The translations under genes and the position numbers were made by a program. The notes under the pieces were generated by a model. The model searched no databases. It saw nothing but the letters and a program-made list of their open reading frames with translations, and was not told the DNA's origin. Shown one piece after another: positions 21,501 through 33,224 of a DNA stretch of 64,000 nucleotides (its first letter is position 1; each line of letters begins with the position of its first letter). The DNA is from Phytophthora sp. 'mugwort'. Lineage: Eukaryota > Oomycota > Peronosporomycetes > Peronosporales > Peronosporaceae. The stretch is from contig JAUCEF010000007.1 of the NCBI GenBank assembly GCA_033558025.1, positions 5,394,001 through 5,458,000 on the forward strand, written 5' to 3'.

Positions 21501-24500
21501 TGAGCACTTTGAGCTGCTACAGCCAAAACTTGGCAGTCCTCGTCGACAAGCTACAGCTACAGACTCATCACCTACCATTGAGAACAAAGTGACTGCAGTA
21601 CTCGCTTTCGTTGAAGAGTTACAACTTATAGCAGACTTTGCCCAAAACATTTTGAGTGACGAAGTTAAGAGTCAACGCGGATCAGCAAGTAACGAAAGCA
21701 GCAGCTCGAGTCTGGAGGCCTTACACGCTTTGAAACGAACCCCGTCATCTGCCTCAACTCCGGACGAACTACAAATTCAGGTTGGTCTCCCTGTAGACGA
21801 CAGAATGCAACGTTTTGAGCAAGACTTATGCGAGTTTTCAAACGAAGAAGAGGGCGATAGACAGCGAGAGGCCTTTTTTGCCTTATCCGACGAGAACTCG
21901 TCTTTGCGATCACCTTCTCCGTTCCTAGCAGATTCACTCATGGAAATTTCACTCGTTATGAGTGACCACCATCGCTTATTGTCACAAACGGCTCGTTGGG
22001 TATCGAAGTCAAGACAAGACCGACCTTGCAGTCAGACGTATAGTATGGGGACGGAGATTAGTCGTCTCGTACGGGAGTATTACGCATTGTTATCGTTGTC
22101 GCGTCGACTTTTCCAGCTCAAAGATCCACGACAAGAATTAGTTTCTCTCCTCGAAGGTGTGGCTCTTCTCGAGAGGATGACAGAACGACTAGCAATCTTT
22201 CAGAGAAATGCAACTCAAGACACAGACGACACGAGCTGCTATCGCTCCTTCTCGGATTCATGCGCGAATCCTTCGGAGTCGACAGCTTCGCTCGGTCAAA
22301 GTGAGATCGACTCGGTTGAGTCACTGTCGCGGCCAGTGTTAGCCTCAATTGAAGACATGGCACGCCACCTCCAAGACTACGATTACTTTGTGCAACAGAT
22401 CAAACTGGACGAAGACCCAAATCATTTGCCACCAGTGATTAAGATCGAGGTATTTGTGCACGAGATTACGGAAAAGTTGAGGCTTGTGGAGCAGAGCAAA
22501 GAGCTACTGGGACTTGAAGACCCGGTTCATGAATTGCTGCCTGTCCTCGTCGGGGCTCAAGAGGTTCTGCGACAAGCGAAACAACTTCGCAGTGAGTCGT
22601 CCGCATACTTTGACAAGAATTCAGTGGAAATTGATGGTGAGGAACTGCTGAGAGTTGTTACGGGTGATGGAAGGAAAGATACTGGGAATGGTATTGACGC
22701 TGTGTTGCTGGGTGAGATGGATGCTGTGATGGAAGACTTACAGAGCTACAATGGCATACTTAAATGGATGAAGCAAGTGCTTCCACAACCAGAAGCCGTG
22801 AAATCCGTCGCTGATTTAAAGGACCGAGTGAATGGAATCCTAGCGCAGGTCGATGCTGTAACAGTCGACAATACAAACTTGAGGCAAGAGAGATCAGACG
22901 TAAAATGTGCATTGGGGCAGATGGAGAAAACTCGAGATCATTTCATAGAGGAAGCGTCAAAAGAAGGCACAGTACTGCAACAAGTCGCAGCTTCGGAGGC
23001 TCAGCAACAGAGAGAAGATATGGCAATGGAAACAGCCTTCTTGCGTCAGCACAATCTTCTGTCGGACGGGGACGGGGCTGACAAGGAGACAACAATGACA
23101 TTGTCAGTGGATAGACGCCTTGAAATCTATACTCGATTGCTGGAATGTGCCGATCGCTTGCGATCAGAGAAGACTGAACTGGAAGCAACGTTAAATGCCG
23201 ATAAGGAGGCCTTGGAGGCTGCATTAAGGGCAGAAAAGGATGCCGTGGAGTCGTCGTTGAACGACGAGATCCAGCGACAAAAGGAGAAACTCGAGAGCAT
23301 TGCGAGTGAATTAGCACAAACCCGACAAGAAATGGACAAGGCGTTAGCTGAGGAACGAGCGTTTCTGGAGTCAAAACAAGTATTTTCCTCCTTTATCAGC
23401 GTGGAGCACACCGTCGCCGGCCCCTTTCCTCGCCTGGAAATATACCAGCAACTTCATGACAAACTCGTGCACTTACTTGATGAGAAGCAGATCGTTGAAA
23501 GTTGCGCGACACAAGAGTACAATTTCTTGCGTACAAATGATCTTCTGCCTCCAAATGACGTCCAAAATGGCTTCGTGCCAACAAGTTCAGAGCTATCTGC
23601 AATTCGGCTCGAAATGTTTCAACGTCTCGTTAAGTCCCGTGAGCGTGAAGTGGCACTTGAGAGTGAGAAAACGTTCCTTGTTTCCCATGGGGTACCAGCT
23701 TTTGACCATCCAATGGAGATCTACGAGCAATACGTACAAACACGCAAACAACTCGCTGGTCTGACGACCGAATTGGAGAAAGAAGTGCAATTCCTAGTCG
23801 AAAATCAACTTTGTTCCTGTAGCGAGTTGAGCGACGGCACTGCAAACGTTACCACTCCATTTGCGTCGTCGTTCCGATTGAATATCTATCGCAGGTTGTT
23901 ACAGAATGAAATCCAAGCTCGTGAATCGACTCAGCAGCTGAAAGAACGCATGGAGCAACAATTGTATCGACAAATTGAGGGTGACAACTGCATCATTGCG
24001 TCGCTAACAGCAAAAGTTGAGCGATTGGAAGCTTCGTTAATGCAATGGCAGGAATCTGCGTACGTTCCGAAGCAAGAATGGGATAGGAGGCTACTGGAAG
24101 AAGAGGACAAACACCGAAGCTTAATCCGACAACACGAGGATGTTCAGAAGCAGACTACAGAGGATCATGCTCGTACCTTAAAGGAGATCATCAAAGCTCG
24201 AGACAGCGCAGTTGCACTCGCATCTGCTACACACGCGGAAGCTCTGGAAGAAGTGACGAAAGAACACGAGAGGCGATTAGCAGCTGCACTTCACGAGCAG
24301 GCGCAACAACTTGAGCTGGCTGCGTTCGTGGATGCCGAGAACGAGACCCGGAAGCAGGTGGGCGAGACGTCGGCCTCGCATTCGTCCACGTCGATTTCTG
24401 TGGCGCAGACAAGAGCCCAATTGCTGGAGAAATTTGCCAAGCGAGATACGACAGCCATCAGTTTGATTTACAAGGCGATCCGGTTCACGACGGATATCCT

Positions 24501-25851
24501 CAGTGCAGCACCCACTACGACTTCAACTGTCCGTACGATGACTGGCAGCACATCTGAAGTATCCACAGAAATCACCCAGACGGTACTCGCTTGTGTGAAG
24601 GAGCTCAAGACGTTGAAAGAATTCTTGGTGCAGTCGCTCGAGCAGGTGACAAAGGACGAAGATCAAGTTCCTCCTCCTTTCGCCAATGCCCCGTATACCA
24701 ACTGGATGGCAGCTGCAGTCACTCGAGCTACGGCCGACAAGGAATCCGCCATCGACCTCGCACTCTGCTCACATCGGGAATTCATGAGCTTTGCTGACCT
24801 TCAGCTTGTTACTCGACAGGAGGAGCTGGAGAAGGCTCTCGCGCGTGTATATGACAAACTCAAGACTGCAGCTACGAACGGAGGCTTCACTCCAGACCAA
24901 GAAAAACTGTTAGCTCTGGAGCTGGAAGTTGCGTGCGAAAGAGAAGCCCGAGAAAATGGGGCTTGCAAGTTCCGACTCAATGAAGAATTTTACCGGAGGC
25001 TGCTTGATGAACGCAAAGAGATGGAGATCACACAGGCAGCCAATGTGGAGAGTCTTCGTGAAGAATGCAAGACGTTGAGACTCAAACTTGAGAAGATGGA
25101 ACAGCAGACGATGCTCCCACAATTCCGAACGCCTTTGAGCAACACGTACACTTCTGCCCCACGTGCTGCTGTGATATCACCGCAAACACCTCGCGTTCTA
25201 AAAACTGCCGCAGTTTCCAATAATCCCATGCCCATGCGACCCGAACGACCGCGAGGAGGTGGAAATGCTCACAAAGAGCGCTTCGTGAGTGACCTCAAGC
25301 GAGAAACTGGTCAGCGACGTACGACCACTACCACTCGCCGCTCTAACGAATGGAGAGGCCATGAAGATGCTATCACCGAGAACTCTGGTTCGCAGCTTGA
25401 GCAGGACTTCCGAGCGATGCAGACAGCCAAGACAACTCATCACGCTCCAGCACTGGAGTCAGTGATTCCGACAGCGCTGACTGCTCCTGCAACGGCGCCA
25501 AATTCATCGTTGCAAAACCAGGAACTCTGGTACCAGGGAGTACGATCGATCCAGTACGTGTCCTTCTTCATCTCCATCTTCCATGTTCCTAGACAACAGC
25601 TTTTTCGAGTCGAAGTATTTAACAGCGACACGGAGCAACAGCAACAGACCGTCTATGTTACCTGGACTGAGATGCAGGGGTTCCTTCACGAGAGCAGAAA
25701 GGCAGTTCGTTTAGGAATTGTTCTGCCAGCTGAATCGGAGATGACAGTGCCAGTCCCTCAACAAGTTCGCACAGAGATCATGGACGTCCTATTTGAGCGT
25801 GTGCGAGTCTACGGAGAAGGCAAGGAAAACATCCTGCTTGGATTTGAGTAA
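15503..25851 (+). CDS. giant coiled-coil protein, 3,367 residues
   Basis: Exons 15503-16143, 16216-16287, 16377-20416 and 20501-25851 join in frame across 72-, 89- and 84-nt GT..AG introns. The N-terminal 160 residues are Ser/Pro/Lys-rich. From about residue 170 to beyond 1,400 the protein is near-continuous heptad coiled coil, including a Met-rich stretch (MESMRLNMENMRLEMKRM, near 18124). An 11-residue repeat block follows at residues 1268-1398. The exon 4 part is more mixed, with five FL..RLEIY repeats (about 2427-2718), further coiled coil, a basic disordered stretch, and a compact C-terminal region (YVSFFISIFHVPRQQLFRVE...). No named domain was recognised. Length and architecture suggest a centrosomal, flagellar, Golgi or endosomal tether, but I cannot choose between them. 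The stop codon sits in TGAGTAAGTAAG, which contains a perfect donor consensus, so a further 3' exon is possible. Confidence 0.85.
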
Positions 25852-25941
25852 GTAAGCATTACATTACAGTACTTGAGCGATGGGGGGATCTGTTAGCATT
25901 AAGAGGCAAGGAGGGGAATGAGTCGAGTGTCAGCAACTTCT

Positions 25942-27021
25942 TCATATCCCCAAGGACGGTATACCAGTTGTCGGTGGCGATTCGTGTCGCTCTCGTGAAT
26001 TGCGACGCTTTCGCCACCATTGGGTGAACGACACATTATGCCAAGGAAACATCGACGGATCATCAGACGTGCTCTTGCTTCCACCTCCTGAGTTTTTCCT
26101 CTTCCTTCCTCGTTGGTCGTTGTCTTTGTCGCTTTCGTGCTCCGTGTCGTCTTCCTCCTCGTCACTCAATCGCGCTTCACCGTCTGTTGTCTCGTCAAAC
26201 TCATCGAGAGGATCCGATAATACCATACCGAGAGTTTCCGCCTGTTCCTCCATTGCCAAGAGCACTGAATAGGACGTGAAGACGTCGTCGTCCAAGTATT
26301 TGCGTGGGTTGCTCTCGATGAGCTTTAATAAGCGAACAAAATGAGGATGCACTTCAGCGATCGGAACGTGAAGGTTGAAGGAAAGTTGCGCGTATACCGT
26401 GAACTCTGCCGTGAGGACGTCACGCGATGGCAGCGCGTCAACTCGGTCAATATCCTCCAGAAGCTGCCGAATGACACGTTTACGCTCATCGGATGCACAC
26501 GGTTCGTTGAATTTGACAGCTAAGAGGAAGCACACAGCCATGTAAAGCTTGCGGTTGACTTTGGTGACATAGTGCTGCAGCACGAGTTTCTCAAAGAGAA
26601 CCGAGGCAAGAGCCACAGTCGCGACCTCCAGATCGAGACGCTGACTACACAGGAGCGCCTCGCGTTTGAGATGCCTGAGTTTGCTCAGTGACAGCGACGG
26701 GTCCTGCAGCCACCACGCGTGTTTCTCTTGGAATTTCTGATTCAGTTCGTCCTTGAGGTCGTGAGGCTTGACAAAGAGTAAGATACTCGACACAATGGGA
26801 CCGAGACTCTTGTCACCCCGCACCACATGTCGATGACGACCCTGTCGGAACTCGGGGTCGTCCAGAAAATTGGCAGAGTACGGGACCCGCTCGGGGTGCG
26901 CGTCTTCCTGATCTCGATCCGGATCACAGGCCGACCAGGTCGCGTGCAGCAGTCGGAAGTACGATGTCCCTCTCCAGTCATAATGACTCGGTGATGGCCG
27001 CTCTAGCGCCATACTGCTCAT
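25942..27021 (-). CDS. CABLES-like cyclin-fold protein
   Basis: Single exon, 359 residues. The middle (about residues 50-260) follows the CABLES1/2 family (CDK5 and ABL1 enzyme substrate): a FLDDP motif, then G-K/R-H-x-x-V, VKP-x-DLK, a L-T/S-L-S-K-L/I-R-x-LKRE helix, then VA-x-A-x-V-x-FEKL and NRKL-x-x-x-x-CxLLAVK, ending in a cyclin-box-like bundle. In animals these proteins link CDKs with tyrosine kinases and restrain growth signalling. The N-terminus is much shorter than in animal members. The C-terminal 90 residues are acidic then basic (DEEEDDTEHESD, RGRKRK), with a likely nuclear localisation signal. It converges on the giant coiled-coil gene with only 90 bp between stops. The start is the first ATG, with a second three codons later. 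Confidence 0.8.
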   Translation of the reverse strand: MSSMALERPSPSHYDWRGTSYFRLLHATWSACDPDRDQEDAHPERVPYSANFLDDPEFRQGRHRHVVRGDKSLGPIVSSILLFVKPHDLKDELNQKFQEKHAWWLQDPSLSLSKLRHLKREALLCSQRLDLEVATVALASVLFEKLVLQHYVTKVNRKLYMAVCFLLAVKFNEPCASDERKRVIRQLLEDIDRVDALPSRDVLTAEFTVYAQLSFNLHVPIAEVHPHFVRLLKLIESNPRKYLDDDVFTSYSVLLAMEEQAETLGMVLSDPLDEFDETTDGEARLSDEEEDDTEHESDKDNDQRGRKRKNSGGGSKSTSDDPSMFPWHNVSFTQWWRKRRNSRERHESPPTTGIPSLGI

Positions 27022-27122
27022 GGATGCGAATCTTCTTCTTCTTGCTGTCGTCTCATTGCCATTATACTACAACACCAGCAACAGCAGTAACTCCAAACCA
27101 GTTAGTAACTCTCGTCTGCTGC

Positions 27123-27644
27123 TTACAGTTTTAGTCTCTCCAGGAGTTTTACATTAATGATAGTGGACGTAGCCAATGGATACCCGCAGCCTCTGGAGAA
27201 AAAGAGCCGAGCATCCAGTAGCCCCTGCTGAGCCGTAACGCCCTCCCAACGTCGAACGACGGCCGACGCCGCCGGGAATTTGGTCGTGAATCGGTACCGG
27301 AACAGCGGTGGCACGTGCACGATCGTAGCCGCCATGCCCGGGAGTCTTCGGCCAGCCAGCGGCTCCGATCCGCCACCTGTTCCTGAACCGGGCGCAGCTG
27401 AGCTGGCGCCGTCCGCCGTTGACGTGTCGGCGTCCGCTTCGGACGGGGCCAACGGCTCGGCGACAGCAGCAACGGCGACGGCGACGCTCTCAGAGCGCAT
27501 GGGGATGCTTTGCAGAAAATCCAGCGCTGCGATGTCGCGCGTCACTTTCCTCGAGTGGCGACTGCGCTCACTTGGCGCTGCGCTGGCCGACGGCGACGGC
27601 ACCAGCAGCGGCGGACGCGACGGCCGTGCATCGTCGACTTGCAT
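27123..27644 (-). CDS. hypothetical protein, 173 residues
   Basis: Not recognised. The N-terminal two-thirds is low-complexity Ala/Ser/Pro/Gly; the C-terminal 70 residues look folded (FRYRFTTKFPAASAVVRRW, LLDARLFFSRGCGYPLAT). The end of the frame contains AATGTAAAAC, a possible donor, and a GTTACTAACTGG branch-like motif with a TTGTAG acceptor lies near 27070-27105, so a further exon on the minus strand is possible and the C-terminus is uncertain. Its ATG lies 97 bp from a small ORF reading the other way. GC-rich composition keeps several frames open here, which lowers confidence. Confidence 0.45.
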   Translation of the reverse strand: MQVDDARPSRPPLLVPSPSASAAPSERSRHSRKVTRDIAALDFLQSIPMRSESVAVAVAAVAEPLAPSEADADTSTADGASSAAPGSGTGGGSEPLAGRRLPGMAATIVHVPPLFRYRFTTKFPAASAVVRRWEGVTAQQGLLDARLFFSRGCGYPLATSTIINVKLLERLKL

Positions 27645-27741
27645 TTTGTGAAAGTCCGGAAGTACCGCAATTTTTCAAAACAGATTTCGAAATGGATCTC
27701 TATTGGGAGGGTTTGGCGATCCATCCTTTGCCTTTTCGTTA

Positions 27742-27867
27742 ATGTTGCCAACGCACTTTCAATTTAGCCACGCGGCCCGCGGAGCCGTATCAGACACGTA
27801 CATGTACCAGCTGCCAGGATTGGAGGATACCGAGTACAAGGAGCCAGTTGGATTTGACTTGATCTAG
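27742..27867 (+). CDS. possible small protein, 41 residues
   Basis: ATG at 27742, TAG at 27865-27867. The product has a non-random look, with an acidic tail containing YMYQLPGLEDTEYKEPVGF, but no family was recognised. It starts 97 bp from the ATG of the divergent 173-residue ORF and ends just before the retrotransposon region. It may be a genuine small protein, an exon of a larger gene cut off by the Gypsy insertion, or chance. Confidence 0.3.
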   Translation: MLPTHFQFSHAARGAVSDTYMYQLPGLEDTEYKEPVGFDLI

Positions 27868-28588
27868 GTAAAGCAAACCTAACCCCAGATCGAAGAACAC
27901 CATGAGGGGCTCTGTAACAGGGTTACATCAAAGAGTGTCAAGTCACTCTTGAGAGCAGGTGTACCCAAGTACACTAAGTGATGTAGCCAAGCATCACTAT
28001 AGATACCACAGATATGGACAAAGACCTCAGAGCCACTCAATAGGATAACATCTAGGGTACTTTACAGGTGGCTGATAGTTTAAATGTAGACGCATTAAAA
28101 GGGGTCACCTATAAATATATTCAGTCTTAAATCTACCTAGTTTTGGTAACAGTCCCCCAGACCAGGGACTTGTGAACTGCCGTTCACTGAGAGTTTGTAT
28201 ACTCTCCGGGAGCTCCGCTTCCTGTGCGCAAGGTGTTGTATGCCCCGTCACACTTGGTAGCCTTGTAGTCAATCCACGCCTACGCGGGTTACTACCTGAA
28301 GCCTCTGGGTCCTAGCAGCATGGACGTTTCGTATGGCCAAGGTGATCTGCCACGACAAGTCATTTGGGTTGGGCGAGGTGACCGTTGAGTTACTGAGATC
28401 ATTTATACTTCTAAGCATTGTCCAAGAGCAGTCCGCGTAGTGAACATCTCTGACAAGAGGTTGTGCTGGATGAACGTATATCTGTGGCCAAGGTGATCGA
28501 GTATGGACATTTCCCCGAATCAGGACATTTCGTGCGTCCTGGTACTAGAGCTTACCGTGAATGACAGGTACTTATTCAAGAAAACGCT
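27868..28588 (+). repeat. putative 5' LTR and leader of Gypsy-1
   Basis: Non-coding DNA upstream of a Gypsy pol. A segment beginning TGTAACAGGG at 27911 looks like an LTR start, a TATA box (tataaatatat) lies at 28110-28120, and tggtaaca near 28145-28152 may mark the LTR end or the primer-binding site. I found no second matching copy in the window, so the LTR limits are a guess. The rest, to 28588, would be the untranslated leader. Confidence 0.35.
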
Positions 28589-31500
28589 ATGTCTGGGAGA
28601 GCTAAGATGAACCGGGATCGTGAAATTGAAAAGCAGTGGGAGAACTGGCCTCCTTGTACTCAGACTCCTGAGTACCCATGGCCGACTAAGATATTGGCGC
28701 GGCCAAAGAAAGAACAAAATCGAGTTTATGTCACTCGAACACCTCTATCACCGTTGTTGCAGGCACAGACTGAGAAGCATGCGAGTTCTATCCAAGATGT
28801 CGTTGTTCAAGCAGACGACGAACGACCCACAATTTCAAAGAAGATTCAGTGTGTAGAGTCGGTCGCACAGGATCAGGATACCGCGGTGGACCCAAATATG
28901 ATTACAGTGGGATTTCAGGAAAATACTGATTCAGAATTTCTGACGACAGAAGATGGCGTGACGAGTGATTTTTTGAATGATGACCCTGAAAAAGATAGTG
29001 ATTTACAGGATCTGCTGATGTCGGCGACGCTGGGAACTTCGGTAAAGAAGCTTGAGCATGAATATAAACGTTGTATGAGAATCGCAACGGAAGAATTGGA
29101 GTTGGAACCTGCAGTATATACCCACGAAGGTAGCGATTTTCTGTCACAATTGCGTGATGACCTGGCTGTGATTCCTGAACTCCAAGATTTGACCCCGAGG
29201 TGCAATATTGAAGAAGCTAACGTAGGAGACTCAGAGAAGTCCACTCCAGAGATGAATCAGAAACTTAGAAGGATCCTGAAATACCACAGCAAGATATTTC
29301 TGGGAGACGGCAATGCTGTTCCAGCACCTGCTCGAGGAGTGATTTGTGATCTAGATGTAGGTGACGCAAAGCCGATATCTCAGCGTGCAAGGTCAGTGGC
29401 ACCTCACTACATGGCCAAAGTTTATGAACTTCTGAAGAAACTCCTGGAGACCAAACTAATCGAACACTCTGAGTCTGACTGGGCGTCACCTATTGTGATC
29501 GTCCTGAAGAAGAATGGCGTAGACATCAGGATGTGTATTGACTATCGTGCTGTGAACGAGCTCCTGAAGTTGTCACACTACCCGTTGCCACTCATTGATG
29601 ATCTCCTGATAGGTTTTGAGTCGGCCTTGTGGTTCATGAGTCTTGATATGGCGAGTGGATTCTGGGCCATTTCGATGACTGCACGAGCTAAGTTGATTTC
29701 TGCCTTCGTTTGTCCGTTTGGACATTTCCAATGGACCAGAATGCCTTTCGGATTGAAGAACGCACCTCTTATCTATCAGTCGGTACTAAATAACTGCCTG
29801 TGGGGATTTGTGCGGTTACCTCCTGAGGAAGAAGTGAAGGTGGACTCTGACGTATTGGAGTTTTTGAAATTGGACCCAATTGAATCCAGAGACTCTGAAG
29901 ATGAGAACGAATCTAGGATTCCAAGGCTCCCAAATGAAATGACAGTATTCCAGCGGAACATCCCGGCTCCACCTCAAATGGGACCGGTAATTGGTCGCAG
30001 CTCATACATTGACGACATAGCTTATGGTGCTCCGACTTGGGATCAATTATGTGAGGATCTGAATGTGTTGCTATTCAGACTACGTTACTGGAACATTTCT
30101 GTCAGCTTGCCTAAGAGTGAATTCGGAAAGTTAACCATCCCGTATCTCTCACATGAGATTAGTGCAGAAGGAATCAGAGCTAAGCCAAAGATCGCAAAAG
30201 GTGTTCAGGATTTGCCGTTTCCATCGACTCTCAAAGGCGTGCAGTCTTTCATGGGAAGTCTGAATTACTACAACAAGTTTATAGATGATCTACCTGTGAT
30301 AGCTGCGGTCTTATATGAGCTGACGGATGAGCAAGTGCGCTCCGGCCGGATCTGTCCAGGGCCAAGGAAGCATTCGAAATCTTGAAACGCAAGATTGTTT
30401 CTACCCCTCTGTCAAGGCACCCAGACAAATCAAGACCTTTTGTAATCATCCCACATGCAAACCAGTGGGCAGCATCCGCAGTATTAGGTCAAGATAACGA
30501 TGGTGTTATTCAACCTGTTCGTTTTACGGGAAGAGTGCTGAATGATTCTGAAGTGAGGTATCACGTTGCAGAAAAGGAAGTAATTGCGATCATGCGAGTT
30601 TTAGAAATATTCCGAACTCTGATCGAATCTAGTCCCAAGATCATTGTGTATACTAGGTATTCAGTGCTGAAGTGGATCCTGAATTCAAAATCCGCAGACG
30701 GCCGTAACGTCAGATGGGGAGTCACTCTGTCACACTGGGACTTAGAAGTTCGCAAAACTCAGCATGATGAAGACGGAGTGGCTGCTATTCTGGGTGCAGG
30801 TATCACTCCCAGAGAGCATTTGGACGAAGTTGCTGAAAATCTGATCCCAGCCAAGGGGCGAGTCAAACCACCAGTTCCAATCAGTGTGGAAATGCTAGGA
30901 CCTGAATTCGATGGATATCTCCTGAGTTTTGATGGCGCTGCGAAAACATCTACACGCCAAGGAAGTTGCGGGTGTGTTATGTGGAAGCTCCCTGAGTGGA
31001 GTATCCTAGATGCCCGAGGCTACATCTTGGATAATGTGACTGTGAATGATGCCGAATACTCCGGGTTGTTGAATGGGTTGAATATTGTTCTGGAACATGA
31101 TATCCAGGACATTGTAGTAGTTGGGGACTCTAGGATTGCTATTCAGCAAGCCCAGGGACTGATCAACCGCAATCAACCTAATCTCCAGCGGAAGTTAGCC
31201 GAGTTTGAGGCCCTGAAGACTAAGTTCAATTCTGTCAGGCTGGTACATGTCAAGCGCGAGTATAACCAGGCTGCAGATTATCTGACGTCCAAAACCTTGA
31301 CCCTTGGTATATCGTGGAAGGTAGAAGAAGCGGACGAGATGATACACCTACAACTGGTGTCCAAGATTCATGAAAAACTGATGAAAACAGCTAAGATCCC
31401 AGACGCCCAAACCCAAGATGCGGAGAATCAGGATGCCGATCTTCAAGACCCTCCGGGAGCCGAATCTGCACCATTAACATCGGCAGCCAAAGTGTTTGCC

Positions 31501-33224
31501 GTACTGACCCGTGCGCGGGCTCAAGCAGATCAAGTTCAAGAAGAGAGTGCACAACGTGAGCCTATGAGCCCTCTCGAGTATCAAGCCGAACGATGGCGAC
31601 GCATCAAGTTGCATCAAGATAAAGACATTCATTTGGCTCATCTTAAGAGTTATCTGAAGGGCAATGTGCACGAATTCTCACATGCGCAGAACAAGAGGCT
31701 CGCCAAATTGCTGATGATTATGTCTTAGACACCCGTGAAATCCTGTACCGTCTGAGTCGCTCCACTAGAGACGGCCCTCGAGATGCAATCGATGAACTTA
31801 GACTGGTTGTACCAAGAACCCTGTATTCTGATATGCTACACTATGCACATGAAGACTATCAAGGTGGACATCAAGGAATCACCAGGACATATGAAAAACT
31901 GCGGTCTGAATTCTATTGGACGGGCATGTATGCTGATGTTGAAACTTTTGTGAAAGAATGTGTGGATTGTGCTAGCGGCAAGGGGCGACCCCCAAACTCA
32001 GGACCATCACCGGGTAACATTGAACCCAGGCGACCTTTTGAACTTGTGTCGATGGATTTTGTGACGCACATGCCCAAATCCGACCGAGGGAATACATTCT
32101 TGTTATTATTTCAGGATTCGCTCTCTGGATTCGTGATGCGCATTCCACGACCGCCCAAGATGTTGCTGAAGTGTACGAAGAGTGTGTTTTCAGAAGATTC
32201 GGAGCCAGTTCAATGATCAGGCATGACCAGGACCCAAGGTTCATGAGCGAGGTATTTACCCGTTTCAGAGAGCTCCTAGGAAGCAAGCAACGAGCCACTC
32301 TGGCACACCGACCCCAGGCCAATGGTCAGCAAGAAAGATCTGTGCAGACTGTGGTTCGCAGTATTCGAGCATACATCGCCGAAGCTGACCAAAGCGATTG
32401 GGATGACCACGCTGAGCGTTTGATGTTCGCTTTGAATACATCTTTCGATGCTACAAGGCTAGATACACCCTTCTACTTGGTGCATGGCTGGGATGCAAAT
32501 GGTACTATATCAGCTATGTTAGGTCCTAAAACCATCGAGTGTCCAAGAACGTACGGCATACGAGTGGCGCAGGAAGTTGCAACGAGATTACAGTTATGCT
32601 CAAGCATGCGCCAGAGATTTGCAGAAGAAAGCGAAACAGATGCGTTCTGCGGAGCAAACTCGGAAGTGGAAAGAGTTGTCAGAACGCCTGAAAGCTGGAT
32701 TTGCTGTGGGGGACGCTATATGGCTGTATATTCCTAAGGTCCAAACCGGATTAAGCCGCAAATTGGCACATTTATGGCACGGCCCATCCAGAATTCAAGA
32801 GATACACGACGACTTTCGAGTGAAACTCAGCGTTGAGAATACAGGATATCGTGTCAATCCCTGGGTTCATATAAGGCGTCTGAAACCCAGAGTTCTTTTC
32901 CCGAAGAGGCCCGCTGTGGAGATCGAAATAGAAGAAGATGATGATTTCGATGCGACTTTACTACCTGAAGATAGCTGGGAACCAGACGAGCAAAATCATG
33001 AGTACGAAGTCGAGAAGATCTTAGATCTACGCTGGGTCAAAAGAACGCGTAAATCCAGGCATGCACGAGAATATCAAGTGAAATGGAAGGGGTACACTGA
33101 GACCGAATGGGTACCTGTGTCTAAGCTCAACTGTGGGGCTCTACTCTATGAGTTCAACCAAAGTGCACGTGCAAAAGCTCGTTTCCAGACTATGCAAGCC
33201 GGAGACGATCATCCCAGAGTATAA
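28589..33224 (+). pseudogene. Gypsy-1 pol: RT, two RNase H domains, integrase, chromodomain
   Basis: The polyprotein is split over five frames by shifts near 30350, 31715, 32165 and 32575. Order: an acidic N-terminal region without a recognisable protease; reverse transcriptase (FMSLDMASGFW, RMPFGLKNAP, YIDD at about 30007-30018); a Gypsy-type RNase H/connection domain (VRYHVAEKEVIAI, TLSHWDLEVRK); a second RNase H of the RNase HI type (LLSFDGAAKTS, VVVGDSRIAIQQ, HVKREYNQAAD); integrase with an HHCC finger (H-x-GGH, CVDCASGKG) and D, D, E residues in MDFVTHMP, RHDQDPRF and NGQQERS; and a C-terminal chromodomain (YEVEKILDLRW, YQVKWKGYTETEWVP). No gag lies upstream on this strand. Chromodomains steer insertion toward marked chromatin. 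The frameshifts mean this copy cannot make the full enzyme set. Confidence 0.85.
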
